From Morganella morganii (lineage in GTDB: Bacteria > Pseudomonadota > Gammaproteobacteria > Enterobacterales > Enterobacteriaceae), in contig NZ_CP069157.1 of the NCBI RefSeq assembly GCF_019243775.1, forward strand, positions 3,731,418 to 3,795,417: a DNA stretch of 64,000 bases. The letters run 5' to 3'. Of the stretch, positions 25,357 through 34,358 are shown piece after piece. Both the position numbers and the translations under genes were made by a program. Numbering within the stretch: position 1 is the first letter of the stretch; each line of letters begins with the position of its first letter. The notes beneath the pieces were generated by a model that did no database searches, was not told where the DNA came from, and saw nothing but the letters and a program-made list of their open reading frames with translations.

Positions 25357-25710
25357 GGGGGACAATAACTCCCGTTGGTTAATAACAAAGATCAAAGGGC
25401 AGAAGTATACCTGTGTGCCGGTTCAAATACAGCCGGTCTTGCCCGGGTTATGGCTGTTTTCATCGTAATTTTGCGGCGCATGCCGCGAAAATTCATTTTT
25501 CCGACAGACAGAGGGGTTAATTTACCATTGATTCACGGCTAAGGTAAAAAACAAACGCAACAAATTCGCGGTGAATCTCCGCCGCCGGATTGTCCCGAAG
25601 TGTAAATCCCGGATAACAGGACTGGTAACGCTTTAAATGGCATGGAATAATTGCAGTTTAGAATAGTTAAATACGATCGTTTCTTTGGCGTAACGGCAGG
25701 GTCAGATAAA
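25357..25710. other. intergenic region between yibN and envC
   Basis: This divergent region should hold promoters for both directions. No convincing gene is seen. In E. coli the gpmM phosphoglycerate mutase gene lies here, upstream of envC; it is absent. In-frame alternative starts of envC (TTG at 25651) fall inside the region. Confidence 0.5.
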
Positions 25711-26994
25711 TTGGCGCATAAGCACGTTTTCCGCACGCATTCCCGCCGGGTGTCCCCCGGTGTCCGCACATTACTGGCAGCTCTGCTGTTGCCGGTCTCT
25801 TTTGCTGTTTCTGCCGCCAATACAACCACCGCCGATGCCAGCAAGAATGAGCTGAAAAATCTCCAGCTGAATATCGCGGAGAAAGAAAAGAGCGTCAAAG
25901 AGCAGCAGGGAAAACGTGCAAATCTGTTAACCCAGCTGAAAAATCAGGAAAAGGATATCGCCGCTGCCGGTCGTGAACTCTATTCCACACAGAAAACCCT
26001 GAAACAGCTCGACAGTGAAATCACCACTCTCAGCGCAGAAATCAAACAGCTGGATGCGAAGCAGAAAGCCCAGCGGGCGCTGCTGTCAAAACAGCTAGAT
26101 GCCGCATTCCGTCAGGGGCGTCATCAGGGTATTGAACTGATTTTCAAGGGTGAGGAAGGCCAGCGCGATGAGCGGATCCTCGCCTATTACACCTATATCG
26201 GTGCCGCGCGGGAAAAAACCATTGCAGAGCTGGAAGAGACCACGCAGCAGTTGCACGCCCGCCGCCAGACCGAGCAGCAAAAACGCGCAGAGCATAAAAG
26301 CCTGCTCGGCAAACAGCAGACTGAAAAGAAAAAGCTGGATCGTGCCCAGACCGCCCGGAAATCCACCCTGACTGAGCTGGAACGCTCACTGAAAGCTGAT
26401 CAGAAAGATTTGCTGGTGATGCGGGAAAACGAAAGCCAGCTGCGCAACAAGATAGCCAAAGCGGAGCGCGAGGCCAAAGCCCGCGCGGAACGCGAAGCCC
26501 GTGAAGCCGCCCGTATCCGCGAGAAACAGGCTCAGGCGAAGAAAAAAGGCTCCACCTATACCCCGACTCAGGACGAGCGTTCGCTGATGTCCCGCACTGG
26601 GGGACTGGGCCGTCCGGCCGGTCAGGCTATCTGGCCGGTTCGTGGTCCGCTGCTGCACCGGTTCGGTGACAGTATCTCCGGCGAACTGCGCTGGAAAGGC
26701 ATGGTAATCGGCTCACCGGAAGGCACACAGGTAAAAGCAGTGGCAGATGGCCGGGTCCTGCTGGCAGACTGGCTGCAGGGTTATGGTCTGATGGTGGTGG
26801 TCGAGCACGGTAAAGGGGATATGAGCCTTTACGGCTATAACCAGAGCGCACTGGTGAATGTGGGTGATCAGGTGAAAGCCGGTCAGCCGATCGCACTGGT
26901 GGGCAGCAGCGGGGGTCAGGAAAGACCGGGCCTCTATTTTGAAATCCGGCGCCAGGGACGGACGGTTAACCCGCAGCCCTGGCTGGGGAGATAG
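25711..26994 (+). CDS. envC: EnvC, activator of septal murein amidases
   Basis: This periplasmic protein activates AmiA and AmiB at the division septum under FtsEX control. After a signal peptide (ending near SFAVSA) come two long coiled-coil stretches (about 35-270) rich in Lys, Glu and Gln, then a degenerate LytM domain over the last 120 residues (GELRWKGMVIG, GKGDMSLYGYNQSALV, SLYFEIRRQG-type end). The metal ligands of active LytM peptidases are not kept, as in E. coli EnvC. No ATG fits the N-terminus; I use TTG 25711 with AGGG upstream (427 residues). TTG 25651 and GTG 25750 are alternatives. Confidence 0.9.
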   Translation: MAHKHVFRTHSRRVSPGVRTLLAALLLPVSFAVSAANTTTADASKNELKNLQLNIAEKEKSVKEQQGKRANLLTQLKNQEKDIAAAGRELYSTQKTLKQLDSEITTLSAEIKQLDAKQKAQRALLSKQLDAAFRQGRHQGIELIFKGEEGQRDERILAYYTYIGAAREKTIAELEETTQQLHARRQTEQQKRAEHKSLLGKQQTEKKKLDRAQTARKSTLTELERSLKADQKDLLVMRENESQLRNKIAKAEREAKARAEREAREAARIREKQAQAKKKGSTYTPTQDERSLMSRTGGLGRPAGQAIWPVRGPLLHRFGDSISGELRWKGMVIGSPEGTQVKAVADGRVLLADWLQGYGLMVVVEHGKGDMSLYGYNQSALVNVGDQVKAGQPIALVGSSGGQERPGLYFEIRRQGRTVNPQPWLGR

Positions 26995-27000
26995 CACACA

Positions 27001-28074
27001 GTGACTTACCGGCAGAAAACCAAAAATATCGTACTGACTTCGTTACTTTTTATCACTTCGTCACTGATAACGTTTTCTGCCGCTGCAGCGCAGCTCGCCA
27101 TTGTGATCGATGATTTCGGTTACCGCAAACAGGATGATAACCGCATCCTGGAACTGCCGCCGCAGGTCTCCATTGCTATCCTGCCGAATTCCCCGTTCGG
27201 CAAAGAAATGGCAGAAAAAGCACACCGCCAGGGCCGTGAAATTCTTATCCATATGCCTATGGCACCGATCAGCAAACAGCCGCTGGAGCGCGACACTCTA
27301 CGCCCGTCCATGAGTGCCGCAGAAATTGATACCCTGATTAAAGCTGCGATTGCCCGGGTGCCGTATGCCACCGGCATGAATAACCATATGGGCAGCGCGA
27401 TGACCTCTGATCTGACCGCCATGCAGCATGTGATGGCGTCTCTCTCCGGCTCCGGTTTTTATTTCCTCGACAGTGTGACCATCGGCAGCACCAAAGCGAC
27501 ACAGGCTGCACAGGGAACACCGGTTCGCGTACTGCGCCGCCAGGTTTTTCTGGATAATGTGCAGACAGAGGAAGAGACGCGCAAGCAACTGAACCGGGCT
27601 GTTGCTCTGGCACGCAAACAGGGGTCGGTGATCGCTATCGGGCACCCGCATCCGTCGACGGTCCGCGCACTGCATAAACTCATCCCGCAACTGCCTCCGG
27701 ATATTGAGCTGGTATCGCCGGGATATATGCTGACGCATGCCGGTAAACCATCTGCCGTGAAACCGCAGCCGGAGAAACCGGTCGTGCCGGTCAAACCGGT
27801 GGTGAAGGAAAAACCGTGGCTGACACCAATGACTGAGCAGTGTGAGGGTAAAGCAGAAATCGGCGGGGAGTTCTACACCAACTATATCAATCTGCTGACG
27901 GAAGCACTCCTGAGAGATCAGATGAACGGCAAAGTGGCGGAAGTCCTGTTATCCGTCCGCATGGCGCTACCGCAGCCGGATACCGCGCCGCCTGCGGCAA
28001 AAGAGTCAGTCAGCACTGACCTGAAGGCCGCGGAAAAAGTACCGGCTGAACCGGCGGCAGAGACTCAGCGATAG
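27001..28074 (+). CDS. yibQ: YibQ, divergent polysaccharide deacetylase family protein
   Basis: This 357-residue exported protein starts at GTG 27001, six bases after the envC stop, with GGGGAG upstream. It has a signal peptide (about 1-30, ending SAAAAQ). The domain starts with LAIVIDDFGYRKQD (about 33) and contains ILIHMPMAP (about 81), NNHMGSAMTSD (about 123) and GHPHPSTV (about 215), which keep the Asp-Asp and His positions of the divergent deacetylase group. The C-terminal 90 residues are rich in Pro, Lys and Ala and make it longer than E. coli YibQ. It is a usual operon partner of envC; its substrate is not known. Confidence 0.88.
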   Translation: MTYRQKTKNIVLTSLLFITSSLITFSAAAAQLAIVIDDFGYRKQDDNRILELPPQVSIAILPNSPFGKEMAEKAHRQGREILIHMPMAPISKQPLERDTLRPSMSAAEIDTLIKAAIARVPYATGMNNHMGSAMTSDLTAMQHVMASLSGSGFYFLDSVTIGSTKATQAAQGTPVRVLRRQVFLDNVQTEEETRKQLNRAVALARKQGSVIAIGHPHPSTVRALHKLIPQLPPDIELVSPGYMLTHAGKPSAVKPQPEKPVVPVKPVVKEKPWLTPMTEQCEGKAEIGGEFYTNYINLLTEALLRDQMNGKVAEVLLSVRMALPQPDTAPPAAKESVSTDLKAAEKVPAEPAAETQR

Positions 28075-28117
28075 CAGGACCGGGATAACCAGCCCGGCCG
28101 ACAGTATGATCAGATTA

Positions 28118-29047
28118 TCACCGGCGGAACATCACACCGGTGACAGCACGGCTTATCCACAGTGTCAGAGCGACACAAACCGCAGTTATAATCCATAACT
28201 CAGTCTCCCCGAAGTGCCGGAAACTGTTGGTGAGTAATACCATATAAACCGTTCCGGCGGTGATCGCCGCCATAACCAGAATACTGAGCACGGTACTGAG
28301 CAGAACGGAAATTACCAGCGGCCTGATCTGCAATATTCCGCCTGCCACCGGGAACCGCTGACGGACAGCAATAAAAACAATACCGCACGAAATCAGCAGA
28401 CCCGCCGCGGTGGTATACGCATTATCAGACAGCGGTGCCGGTATGCCGCCGGGGAGGTGCGGTGTTATCACCGCCGTCAGAAATAATGCGATCATCCACA
28501 TCAGATACACCATCCCGCAACTGAACAACAGTGCGTAAATATCCGGAGTTTTTCCGTCCGGGATAACTGCAGGATGGCTGACTTTAAGATAATATTTCGC
28601 CACCAGACGGGTCGCGATACCCAGTAATACAAATGAGATCAGGTACAGGCCAATATCTGCGGTTTTGACCAGCAGAATAACGTCAGCAAACTCCGCTTTC
28701 TCCGCAATCATTGTCGCCATCAGATGACTGAGCCATTCCGCTTTGAGGCTGCCGAGGATCATGTTTGCTGTATACAGAAAGAGAGTAAGACCGATAACTG
28801 CCAGAACAGTTTTACGATTCAGTTGTGTTATCCGGTAATGATAAAAAAATAATGATGTCAGAGTAAAAAGCCCGGTCAGCTGAATCAGCTGAAAAGCAAA
28901 TACTTTTGACAAATAGGCCGCTAATGATAATTCAGGATAGCGGACACTGACATCCGGGTAAGAAACCAGGATCAGCGAACCACTCAGAATAAGTGCATAG
29001 GCCAGTACAAATAATAGCGGTAACCGGAAAACAGTGGTCGGGTTCAT
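28118..29047 (-). CDS. predicted inner-membrane protein, not recognised
   Basis: I do not recognise this 309-residue protein. It has about eight strongly hydrophobic segments, the first at residues 8-28 and the second around 45-68, separated by short charged loops, with an Arg-rich C-terminus (MFRR). The start at 29047 is preferred because AAAGGA lies upstream; the open frame extends another 48 codons without a good start signal. It is convergent to yibQ and divergent from hldD. In E. coli kbl-tdh precede hldD, so this gene occupies a replaced position. No enzymatic motif is visible. Confidence 0.6.
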   Translation of the reverse strand: MNPTTVFRLPLLFVLAYALILSGSLILVSYPDVSVRYPELSLAAYLSKVFAFQLIQLTGLFTLTSLFFYHYRITQLNRKTVLAVIGLTLFLYTANMILGSLKAEWLSHLMATMIAEKAEFADVILLVKTADIGLYLISFVLLGIATRLVAKYYLKVSHPAVIPDGKTPDIYALLFSCGMVYLMWMIALFLTAVITPHLPGGIPAPLSDNAYTTAAGLLISCGIVFIAVRQRFPVAGGILQIRPLVISVLLSTVLSILVMAAITAGTVYMVLLTNSFRHFGETELWIITAVCVALTLWISRAVTGVMFRR

Positions 29048-29272
29048 GCATATTCCTTTAAAGTCCGGAGACACTGTCCGGCCGGATAACATAATAAGAT
29101 AACGTAATAAATAGTGTTCACGGTATAACAGATCATCAGCGGAAAACAACCCGGTAACACGGGAGATCTTCCTGCCGCTGCAATTTTTCATCCACGTCAG
29201 ACCCCCTTCAATGCTATGATAAAAGCAGTGATTTTTTCATTTTCTTGAATGAACCGAACAGAGGAATGCGTG

Positions 29273-30211
29273 ATGATTATTGTCACCGGCGGTGCCGGAT
29301 TTATCGGCAGCAATATTGTAAAAGCACTGAATGATGACGGTTACACTGATATTTTAGTCGTGGATAACCTGAAAGACGGCACCAAATTTGTCAATCTGGT
29401 CGATCTGAATATCGCCGATTACATGGATAAAGAAGATTTTATCGCCGGTATTGTGGCCGGGGATGATTTCGGGGATGTCGAGGCTGTATTCCATGAAGGT
29501 GCCTGCTCATCCACTACCGAGTGGGACGGTAAGTACATGATGGATAATAACTATCAGTACTCCAAAGAGCTGCTGCATTATTGTCTGGATCGTCAGATCC
29601 CGTTCCTGTATGCCTCTTCTGCCGCCACCTACGGCGGGCGCAGCGATAACTTTATTGAAGATCGGCAGTACGAAAAACCATTGAATGTGTATGGTTATTC
29701 CAAATTCCTGTTTGATCAGTATGTCCGTGAAATTCTGCCGGAAGCAGAGTCCCAGATCTGCGGTTTCCGTTATTTCAACGTCTACGGCCCGCGTGAAGGC
29801 CATAAAGGCAGCATGGCGAGTGTCGCTTTCCATCTGAATAATCAGATTTTAAACGGCGAAAACCCGAAATTATTCTCCGGCAGTGAAAACTTCCTGCGTG
29901 ATTTCATCTATGTGGGTGATGTGGCAGATGTAAATCTGTGGTTCTGGAAAAATGCCAAATCCGGTATTTTCAACTGCGGTACCGGCCGTGCGGAATCTTT
30001 CCAGGCTGTCGCTGATGCTGTGACCGGTTTCCACAGCGAACGCCAGTGCGCGCTCGATTACATCCCGTTCCCGGAAAAACTGAAAGGCCGCTATCAGGCG
30101 TATACCCAGGCTGACCTGACCAATCTGCGTGCAGCCGGTTACCCGGGTGAGTTCAAAACGGTCGCCGAAGGTGTCCGTGAATATATGGCTTGGTTAAATC
30201 AGGGGAATTAA
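29273..30211 (+). CDS. hldD: ADP-L-glycero-D-manno-heptose-6-epimerase
   Basis: This 312-residue SDR enzyme converts ADP-D-glycero-D-manno-heptose to the L-glycero form used in the LPS inner core. The NADP site [12 protein letters not shown] lies at 5-16, the catalytic Tyr in YGYSKF near residue 140, and a typical C-terminal [14 protein letters not shown] near 285. Start ATG 29273 follows GAGG; the eight codons upstream in frame are ignored. It heads the hldD-waaF-waaC operon (10 bases to waaF, 16-base overlap waaF/waaC). Confidence 0.96.
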   Translation: MIIVTGGAGFIGSNIVKALNDDGYTDILVVDNLKDGTKFVNLVDLNIADYMDKEDFIAGIVAGDDFGDVEAVFHEGACSSTTEWDGKYMMDNNYQYSKELLHYCLDRQIPFLYASSAATYGGRSDNFIEDRQYEKPLNVYGYSKFLFDQYVREILPEAESQICGFRYFNVYGPREGHKGSMASVAFHLNNQILNGENPKLFSGSENFLRDFIYVGDVADVNLWFWKNAKSGIFNCGTGRAESFQAVADAVTGFHSERQCALDYIPFPEKLKGRYQAYTQADLTNLRAAGYPGEFKTVAEGVREYMAWLNQGN

Positions 30212-30221
30212 TTAAACGCAC

Positions 30222-31283
30222 ATGAAAATTCTGGTGATCGGGCCGTCGTGGGTCGGTGATATGATGATGTCACAAAGCCTTTACCGTACCCTGAAAACAC
30301 GTTATCCGCAGGCAACAATTGATGTGATGGCACCCGCGTGGTGCCGTCCGCTGCTGGCAAAAATGCCGGAAGTGGATGAGGCTGTCGCTATGCCGATCGG
30401 CCACGGTGCACTGGCACTCGGTGAGCGCCGCCGTCTCGGTCATTCCCTGCGTGATAATAAGTATGATCGTGCTTATGTGCTGCCGAACTCGTTAAAATCG
30501 GCACTAGTGCCGTTTTTTGCGAAAATCCCTGTGCGCACCGGCTGGCTGGGCGAAATGCGTTACGGCCTGCTCAACGATCACCGGAAACTCGACAAAGCCG
30601 CTTTTCCGCTGATGGTGCAGCGTTATGTTGCCCTCGCGTATGATAAAGCGGATGTCCCTGCCGCCGCCGCTCTGCCGCAGCCCCTGCTGTGGCCGAAGCT
30701 GGTGGTGCGTGATGAGGATATTGCCGAGAGCATGGCTGCGTTTAATATCAGTGATCACCGCCCGGTCGTCGGTTTTTGTCCGGGGGCCGAATTTGGCCCG
30801 GCCAAACGCTGGCCGCATTATCACTACGGTGAATTAGCGAAGAAACTGATTGATGAGCGTGATTTTCAGATAGTCCTGTTCGGCTCAGAAAAAGATCACG
30901 CTGCCGGTGAGGAAATCCTCGCCATGCTCAGTGATGAGCAACGCGAAAACTGTCTGAACCTGGCCGGAAAAACCTCACTGGAACAGGCGGTGAATCTGAT
31001 CGCCGGTTGTCATGCCATTATCACCAATGATTCCGGTCTGATGCATGTGGCTGCCGCACTGGATCGCCCGCTGGTCGCCTTATACGGCCCGAGCAGCCCG
31101 GATTTCACGCCGCCGCTGTCAGAGAAAGCCCGCGTTATCCGCCTGATCACCGGTTATCATAAAGTCCGCAAAGGGGATGCCCATGAGGGCTACCATCAGA
31201 GCCTGATTGATATTCAGCCGGAGCAGGTTCTGTCTGAACTGGATGATTTGCTGAAGAGTTCCCCGCCATGCGCCGTGTGTTAA
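30222..31283 (+). CDS. waaF: ADP-heptose:LPS heptosyltransferase II
   Basis: This 353-residue GT9 enzyme adds the second heptose of the LPS inner core. It starts MKILVIGPSWVGDMMMSQSLYR, exactly the WaaF pattern. The donor site has GFCPGAEFGPAKRWP (about 183-197) and the late NDSGLMHVAAALDRPLVALYG (split: NDSGLMHVAAAL near 268, then RPLVALYG). It acts at the cytosolic face of the inner membrane. It overlaps waaC by 16 bases. Confidence 0.96.
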   Translation: MKILVIGPSWVGDMMMSQSLYRTLKTRYPQATIDVMAPAWCRPLLAKMPEVDEAVAMPIGHGALALGERRRLGHSLRDNKYDRAYVLPNSLKSALVPFFAKIPVRTGWLGEMRYGLLNDHRKLDKAAFPLMVQRYVALAYDKADVPAAAALPQPLLWPKLVVRDEDIAESMAAFNISDHRPVVGFCPGAEFGPAKRWPHYHYGELAKKLIDERDFQIVLFGSEKDHAAGEEILAMLSDEQRENCLNLAGKTSLEQAVNLIAGCHAIITNDSGLMHVAAALDRPLVALYGPSSPDFTPPLSEKARVIRLITGYHKVRKGDAHEGYHQSLIDIQPEQVLSELDDLLKSSPPCAVC

Positions 31284-32245
31284 TCGTCAAAACCTCGTCG
31301 ATGGGGGATGTGCTGCATACCCTGCCCGCACTGACCGATGCCGTGCAGGTATTCCCGGCTCTCACCTTTGACTGGGTGGTTGAAGAGGGTTTTGCCCAGA
31401 TCCCGGGCTGGCACTCTGCTGTTGATCGCGTCATTCCGGTTGCTATCCGCCGCTGGCGGAAAAACTGGTTCCGCCGCGATATCCGTGATGAACGCCGCCG
31501 GTTCCGCGACGCTGTTCAGTCACAGACCTATGATGCGGTGATTGATGCACAGGGGCTGATTAAAAGTGCCCTGCTGGTTACCCGGCTGGCACGCGGCCGC
31601 AAACACGGCTACGACCGGCACAGTATCCGCGAGCCGCTGGCGAGCTTTTTCTATGATGAGAAACACGCTGTCAGCAAAACACAGCATGCTGTTGAGCGGA
31701 TCCGTCAGCTTTTTGCCCTGAGCCTCGGCTATGAAAAACCGCAGACACAGGGTGATTACGCGATTGCCGCCCATTTTCTGAATAACCGTGCGGTATCGCC
31801 GGATGCCGTGCCGTATCTGGTCTGTCTCCACGCCACCACCCGTGATACCAAACACTGGCCGGAATCACACTGGCGGGCGCTGTTTGCCCAGTTGGCTGAT
31901 ACTGATCTGCATGTCCGCCTGCCGTGGGGTGCACCGCATGAACAGGAACGGGCACTGCGTCTGGCGGAAGGATTCACCCATGTGCATGTACTGCCGAAAT
32001 TATCACTGGCGGATGTGGCGGCAGAAATTGCCGGTGCGGAAGGGGTGATTTCAGTCGATACCGGGCTGAGCCACCTGACGGCCGCGCTGGATAAACCCAA
32101 TATCACCCTGTACGGCCCGACGGACCCGGGGCTGATCGGTGGTTACGGTAAGGGGCAGTTTGCCCTGACATCAAAGGACGGGGATTTATCCTCTGTCAGT
32201 GCGGATGATGTGCTCGCCGCCATGGCAGAGCACATGCCGCGTTAA
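31268..32245 (+). CDS. waaC: ADP-heptose:LPS heptosyltransferase I
   Basis: This 325-residue GT9 enzyme attaches the first heptose to the Kdo of lipid A-Kdo2. The N-terminal RVLIVKTSSMGDVLHTLPAL (3-22) and FDWVVEEGFAQIP are characteristic of WaaC. The donor region shows LHATTRDTKHWPESHW (about 188) and SVDTGLSHLTAALDKP (about 262). It is the last gene of the hldD operon; its stop lies two bases from the stop of the convergent wabN, with no terminator between. Confidence 0.96.
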   Translation: MRRVLIVKTSSMGDVLHTLPALTDAVQVFPALTFDWVVEEGFAQIPGWHSAVDRVIPVAIRRWRKNWFRRDIRDERRRFRDAVQSQTYDAVIDAQGLIKSALLVTRLARGRKHGYDRHSIREPLASFFYDEKHAVSKTQHAVERIRQLFALSLGYEKPQTQGDYAIAAHFLNNRAVSPDAVPYLVCLHATTRDTKHWPESHWRALFAQLADTDLHVRLPWGAPHEQERALRLAEGFTHVHVLPKLSLADVAAEIAGAEGVISVDTGLSHLTAALDKPNITLYGPTDPGLIGGYGKGQFALTSKDGDLSSVSADDVLAAMAEHMPR

Positions 32246-32247
32246 GA

Positions 32248-33225
32248 TTATGATGCGTGACGCTGTGCGAGTTTGCGCTGATAAAACTCCGCCAGCGTCA
32301 TCCCTTCCGCCCGCTGGGCGATATACGCAAACAGTTGCTCCAGATCATCATACAGTGCATCAATCGCCGCCTCATCCCTGAATGTCGGGCTGCCGCCCGG
32401 CATAAATTCGGATGAATGCAGCATAAATTCAATGTGAGAGTTTCCCTGCGCCAGACAGGCATCCACCACCTGCTGCATCTGTGCCAGATTCCCGCCTTTC
32501 GGCCGCAGCCAGTTCACGGACGGCGAGCGTTTTTTGCCGCGTAACTTATCATAAAACTGTTTCAGGCCGTTCATCAGCGGGGAATGGCGGAACTGTACGC
32601 TCATCGGTACCTGTAACAGCGCTGAATCCCCGGGACGGCGGATATCATTCAGATCCATAAAATACGCTTCAGACGGAAAATTCAGGTAATTGGTGCCGCC
32701 GTTACCGATGGGTGCCGGTGCTCCCGGAGTATATGCCCAGTTCACCCGTGGTGTCACAGAGCAGTCTGTCTGATAACCAAATTCTGCCAGCAAACGGGCA
32801 TATTTTTCATTGAATGCCCAGCGGCCCGCGCGGTGGCTGAGCATTTTAGTCTGTAATTTATCTTCCAGCAGCGATGTCATGACGTTAACTTTTTCTTTCA
32901 TCACATCATCAGGGTATTCAATCAGGTAAGGCTGGAAGCGATCATCGTCTGACGTCAGTGCCTTCAGCGGCGGGCTGTTCCAGGCATGCAGATGCATGCC
33001 GATCTCCCCGGTCTGCCGGGCAATCACATCCTGCGCAAATTCAATATAGGCATCATCCGTTGCCATTTCATAGTTGGTCAGCCAGACCGGCTTAAAGCTG
33101 TATTTCTCGCACAATGCCTGAAAGCGCGGTAAAAACCGGGTATTCTGCGTGGTGATCACCGGACCGGATTCCCAGAGGTTATCCCCTTCCGTATCAAGGG
33201 TAATGATAAAAGCGGGTTTCGCCAT
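32248..33225 (-). CDS. wabN: WabN-like LPS core GlcNAc deacetylase
   Basis: This 325-residue polysaccharide-deacetylase-fold protein starts at ATG 33225 with GAGGAG upstream. It opens with FIITLDTEGDNLW (6-18), holding the metal-binding Asp, and has EIGMHLHAWNSPP (about 73), the His-x-His motif, plus LSHRAGRWAFNEKY near 128. In Klebsiella, WabN removes the acetyl group from the core GlcNAc added by WabH; here it lies directly after wabH-like and wabG-like genes, which supports that role. A different deacetylase substrate is possible. Confidence 0.68.
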   Translation of the reverse strand: MAKPAFIITLDTEGDNLWESGPVITTQNTRFLPRFQALCEKYSFKPVWLTNYEMATDDAYIEFAQDVIARQTGEIGMHLHAWNSPPLKALTSDDDRFQPYLIEYPDDVMKEKVNVMTSLLEDKLQTKMLSHRAGRWAFNEKYARLLAEFGYQTDCSVTPRVNWAYTPGAPAPIGNGGTNYLNFPSEAYFMDLNDIRRPGDSALLQVPMSVQFRHSPLMNGLKQFYDKLRGKKRSPSVNWLRPKGGNLAQMQQVVDACLAQGNSHIEFMLHSSEFMPGGSPTFRDEAAIDALYDDLEQLFAYIAQRAEGMTLAEFYQRKLAQRHAS

Positions 33226-33236
33226 AGTTGTGCTCC

Positions 33237-34358
33237 TCACGCGTGTGTTGACGGGACTGGCTGAATTAAATCACAGTACTGGCTGACAATCGTCTGCTGC
33301 TCAAATTTCTGATACATCTCAGGGGTGATCACCGGCGGGTGTTCATAAACCAGACGGATTTTTTCCGCCAGACTCACCGGTGTCATATCTGAAAGATACG
33401 CTGCCAGTTCGCCGGTCATGATCTCGCCGATTCCTCCCGGGCAATGGGTACTGACCACCGGTGTGCCGCAGATCAGTGATTCGATCAGAACAGAAGAAAG
33501 TCCTTCACTGTCAGAGCTTAATACCACAGCTTTCGCACCTCGGATAATCGGCATCGGTTTTGACTGAAAACCGATAAATTCCACCCTCTCTTCCAGCCCC
33601 AGTTCAGCTACCTGGTTTTTCAGTGTTTGTGTGGCAGACTGGCTGCCCTGTCCCGCCAGCAGCAGTTTGCACGGCAGATTAGCCAGTGCAAACGCGGTCA
33701 GTAACCGATCCTGCCGTTTCACCTCATGAAAACGCCCGAGGTGAACCATGTAATCCTGCCCCTGGTACGGGTTATCTTTCTGCGACTGGTACTGAATATC
33801 CGCAACATCAAACGGGTTATAAATGGTCACGCACTGCTGCGGCGTCACGCCTACGTTTTCACACAGATCCCGGCACACCGCACCGGAGACGCCAATAATA
33901 TTCCGTCCGTTATACACCCGGCGGATTTTTTCCTGTTTCAGACGGCGGCGAAGGCCGGTTTTATTGCCGAGATAACTGGCTGAAAACATGCCGTGGAGGC
34001 AGAACCAGACATTCAGCCCGGTCAGTGCCTGTGATGCGGCGACAATACGGTCAGTTTTATGCAGATTGGACACCACCAGTACCGGTTTACCTTTGCGGGC
34101 AAACAGATCAGATAAGAAAGCATCCATTTTTCCGGCACGGCGCCGGATTTCAGTCTGGCGGTGGAACAAGCCACGGTAAGTATCCGCAGAGACCTGATAA
34201 TCCACCCCTTCCGGGATATCATAATCGCGGGTATTGCTGAGAGATAACAGAGTGACATCATAACCGGTCAGAACCAGCCCGTGGCTCAGGCTCAGCACCA
34301 CCCGTTCAGCACCGCCGCCCGGTAAACCGTCAATAATAAATAAAATATGCTGTTTCAT
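33237..34358 (-). CDS. wabH: WabH-like glycosyltransferase family 4
   Basis: This 373-residue GT4 enzyme begins HILFIIDGLPGGGAERVVLS (residues 3-22) and has the donor signature SSDSEGLSSVLIESLICGTP (about 289-308, E-x7-E). MVHLGRFHEVKRQDRLLTAF near 210 starts the second domain. In the Klebsiella-type core, WabH adds GlcNAc to the galacturonic acid placed by WabG; the adjacent deacetylase gene fits that step. Start ATG 34358 overlaps the wabG stop as TAATG. The name is by family and context. Confidence 0.65.
   Translation of the reverse strand: MKQHILFIIDGLPGGGAERVVLSLSHGLVLTGYDVTLLSLSNTRDYDIPEGVDYQVSADTYRGLFHRQTEIRRRAGKMDAFLSDLFARKGKPVLVVSNLHKTDRIVAASQALTGLNVWFCLHGMFSASYLGNKTGLRRRLKQEKIRRVYNGRNIIGVSGAVCRDLCENVGVTPQQCVTIYNPFDVADIQYQSQKDNPYQGQDYMVHLGRFHEVKRQDRLLTAFALANLPCKLLLAGQGSQSATQTLKNQVAELGLEERVEFIGFQSKPMPIIRGAKAVVLSSDSEGLSSVLIESLICGTPVVSTHCPGGIGEIMTGELAAYLSDMTPVSLAEKIRLVYEHPPVITPEMYQKFEQQTIVSQYCDLIQPVPSTHA

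Noticed and set aside
28075-28117. Small CCGGG/CCCGG hairpin between yibQ and the convergent membrane-protein gene as a terminator
   Set aside because: No T run follows on either strand, so it was not called.
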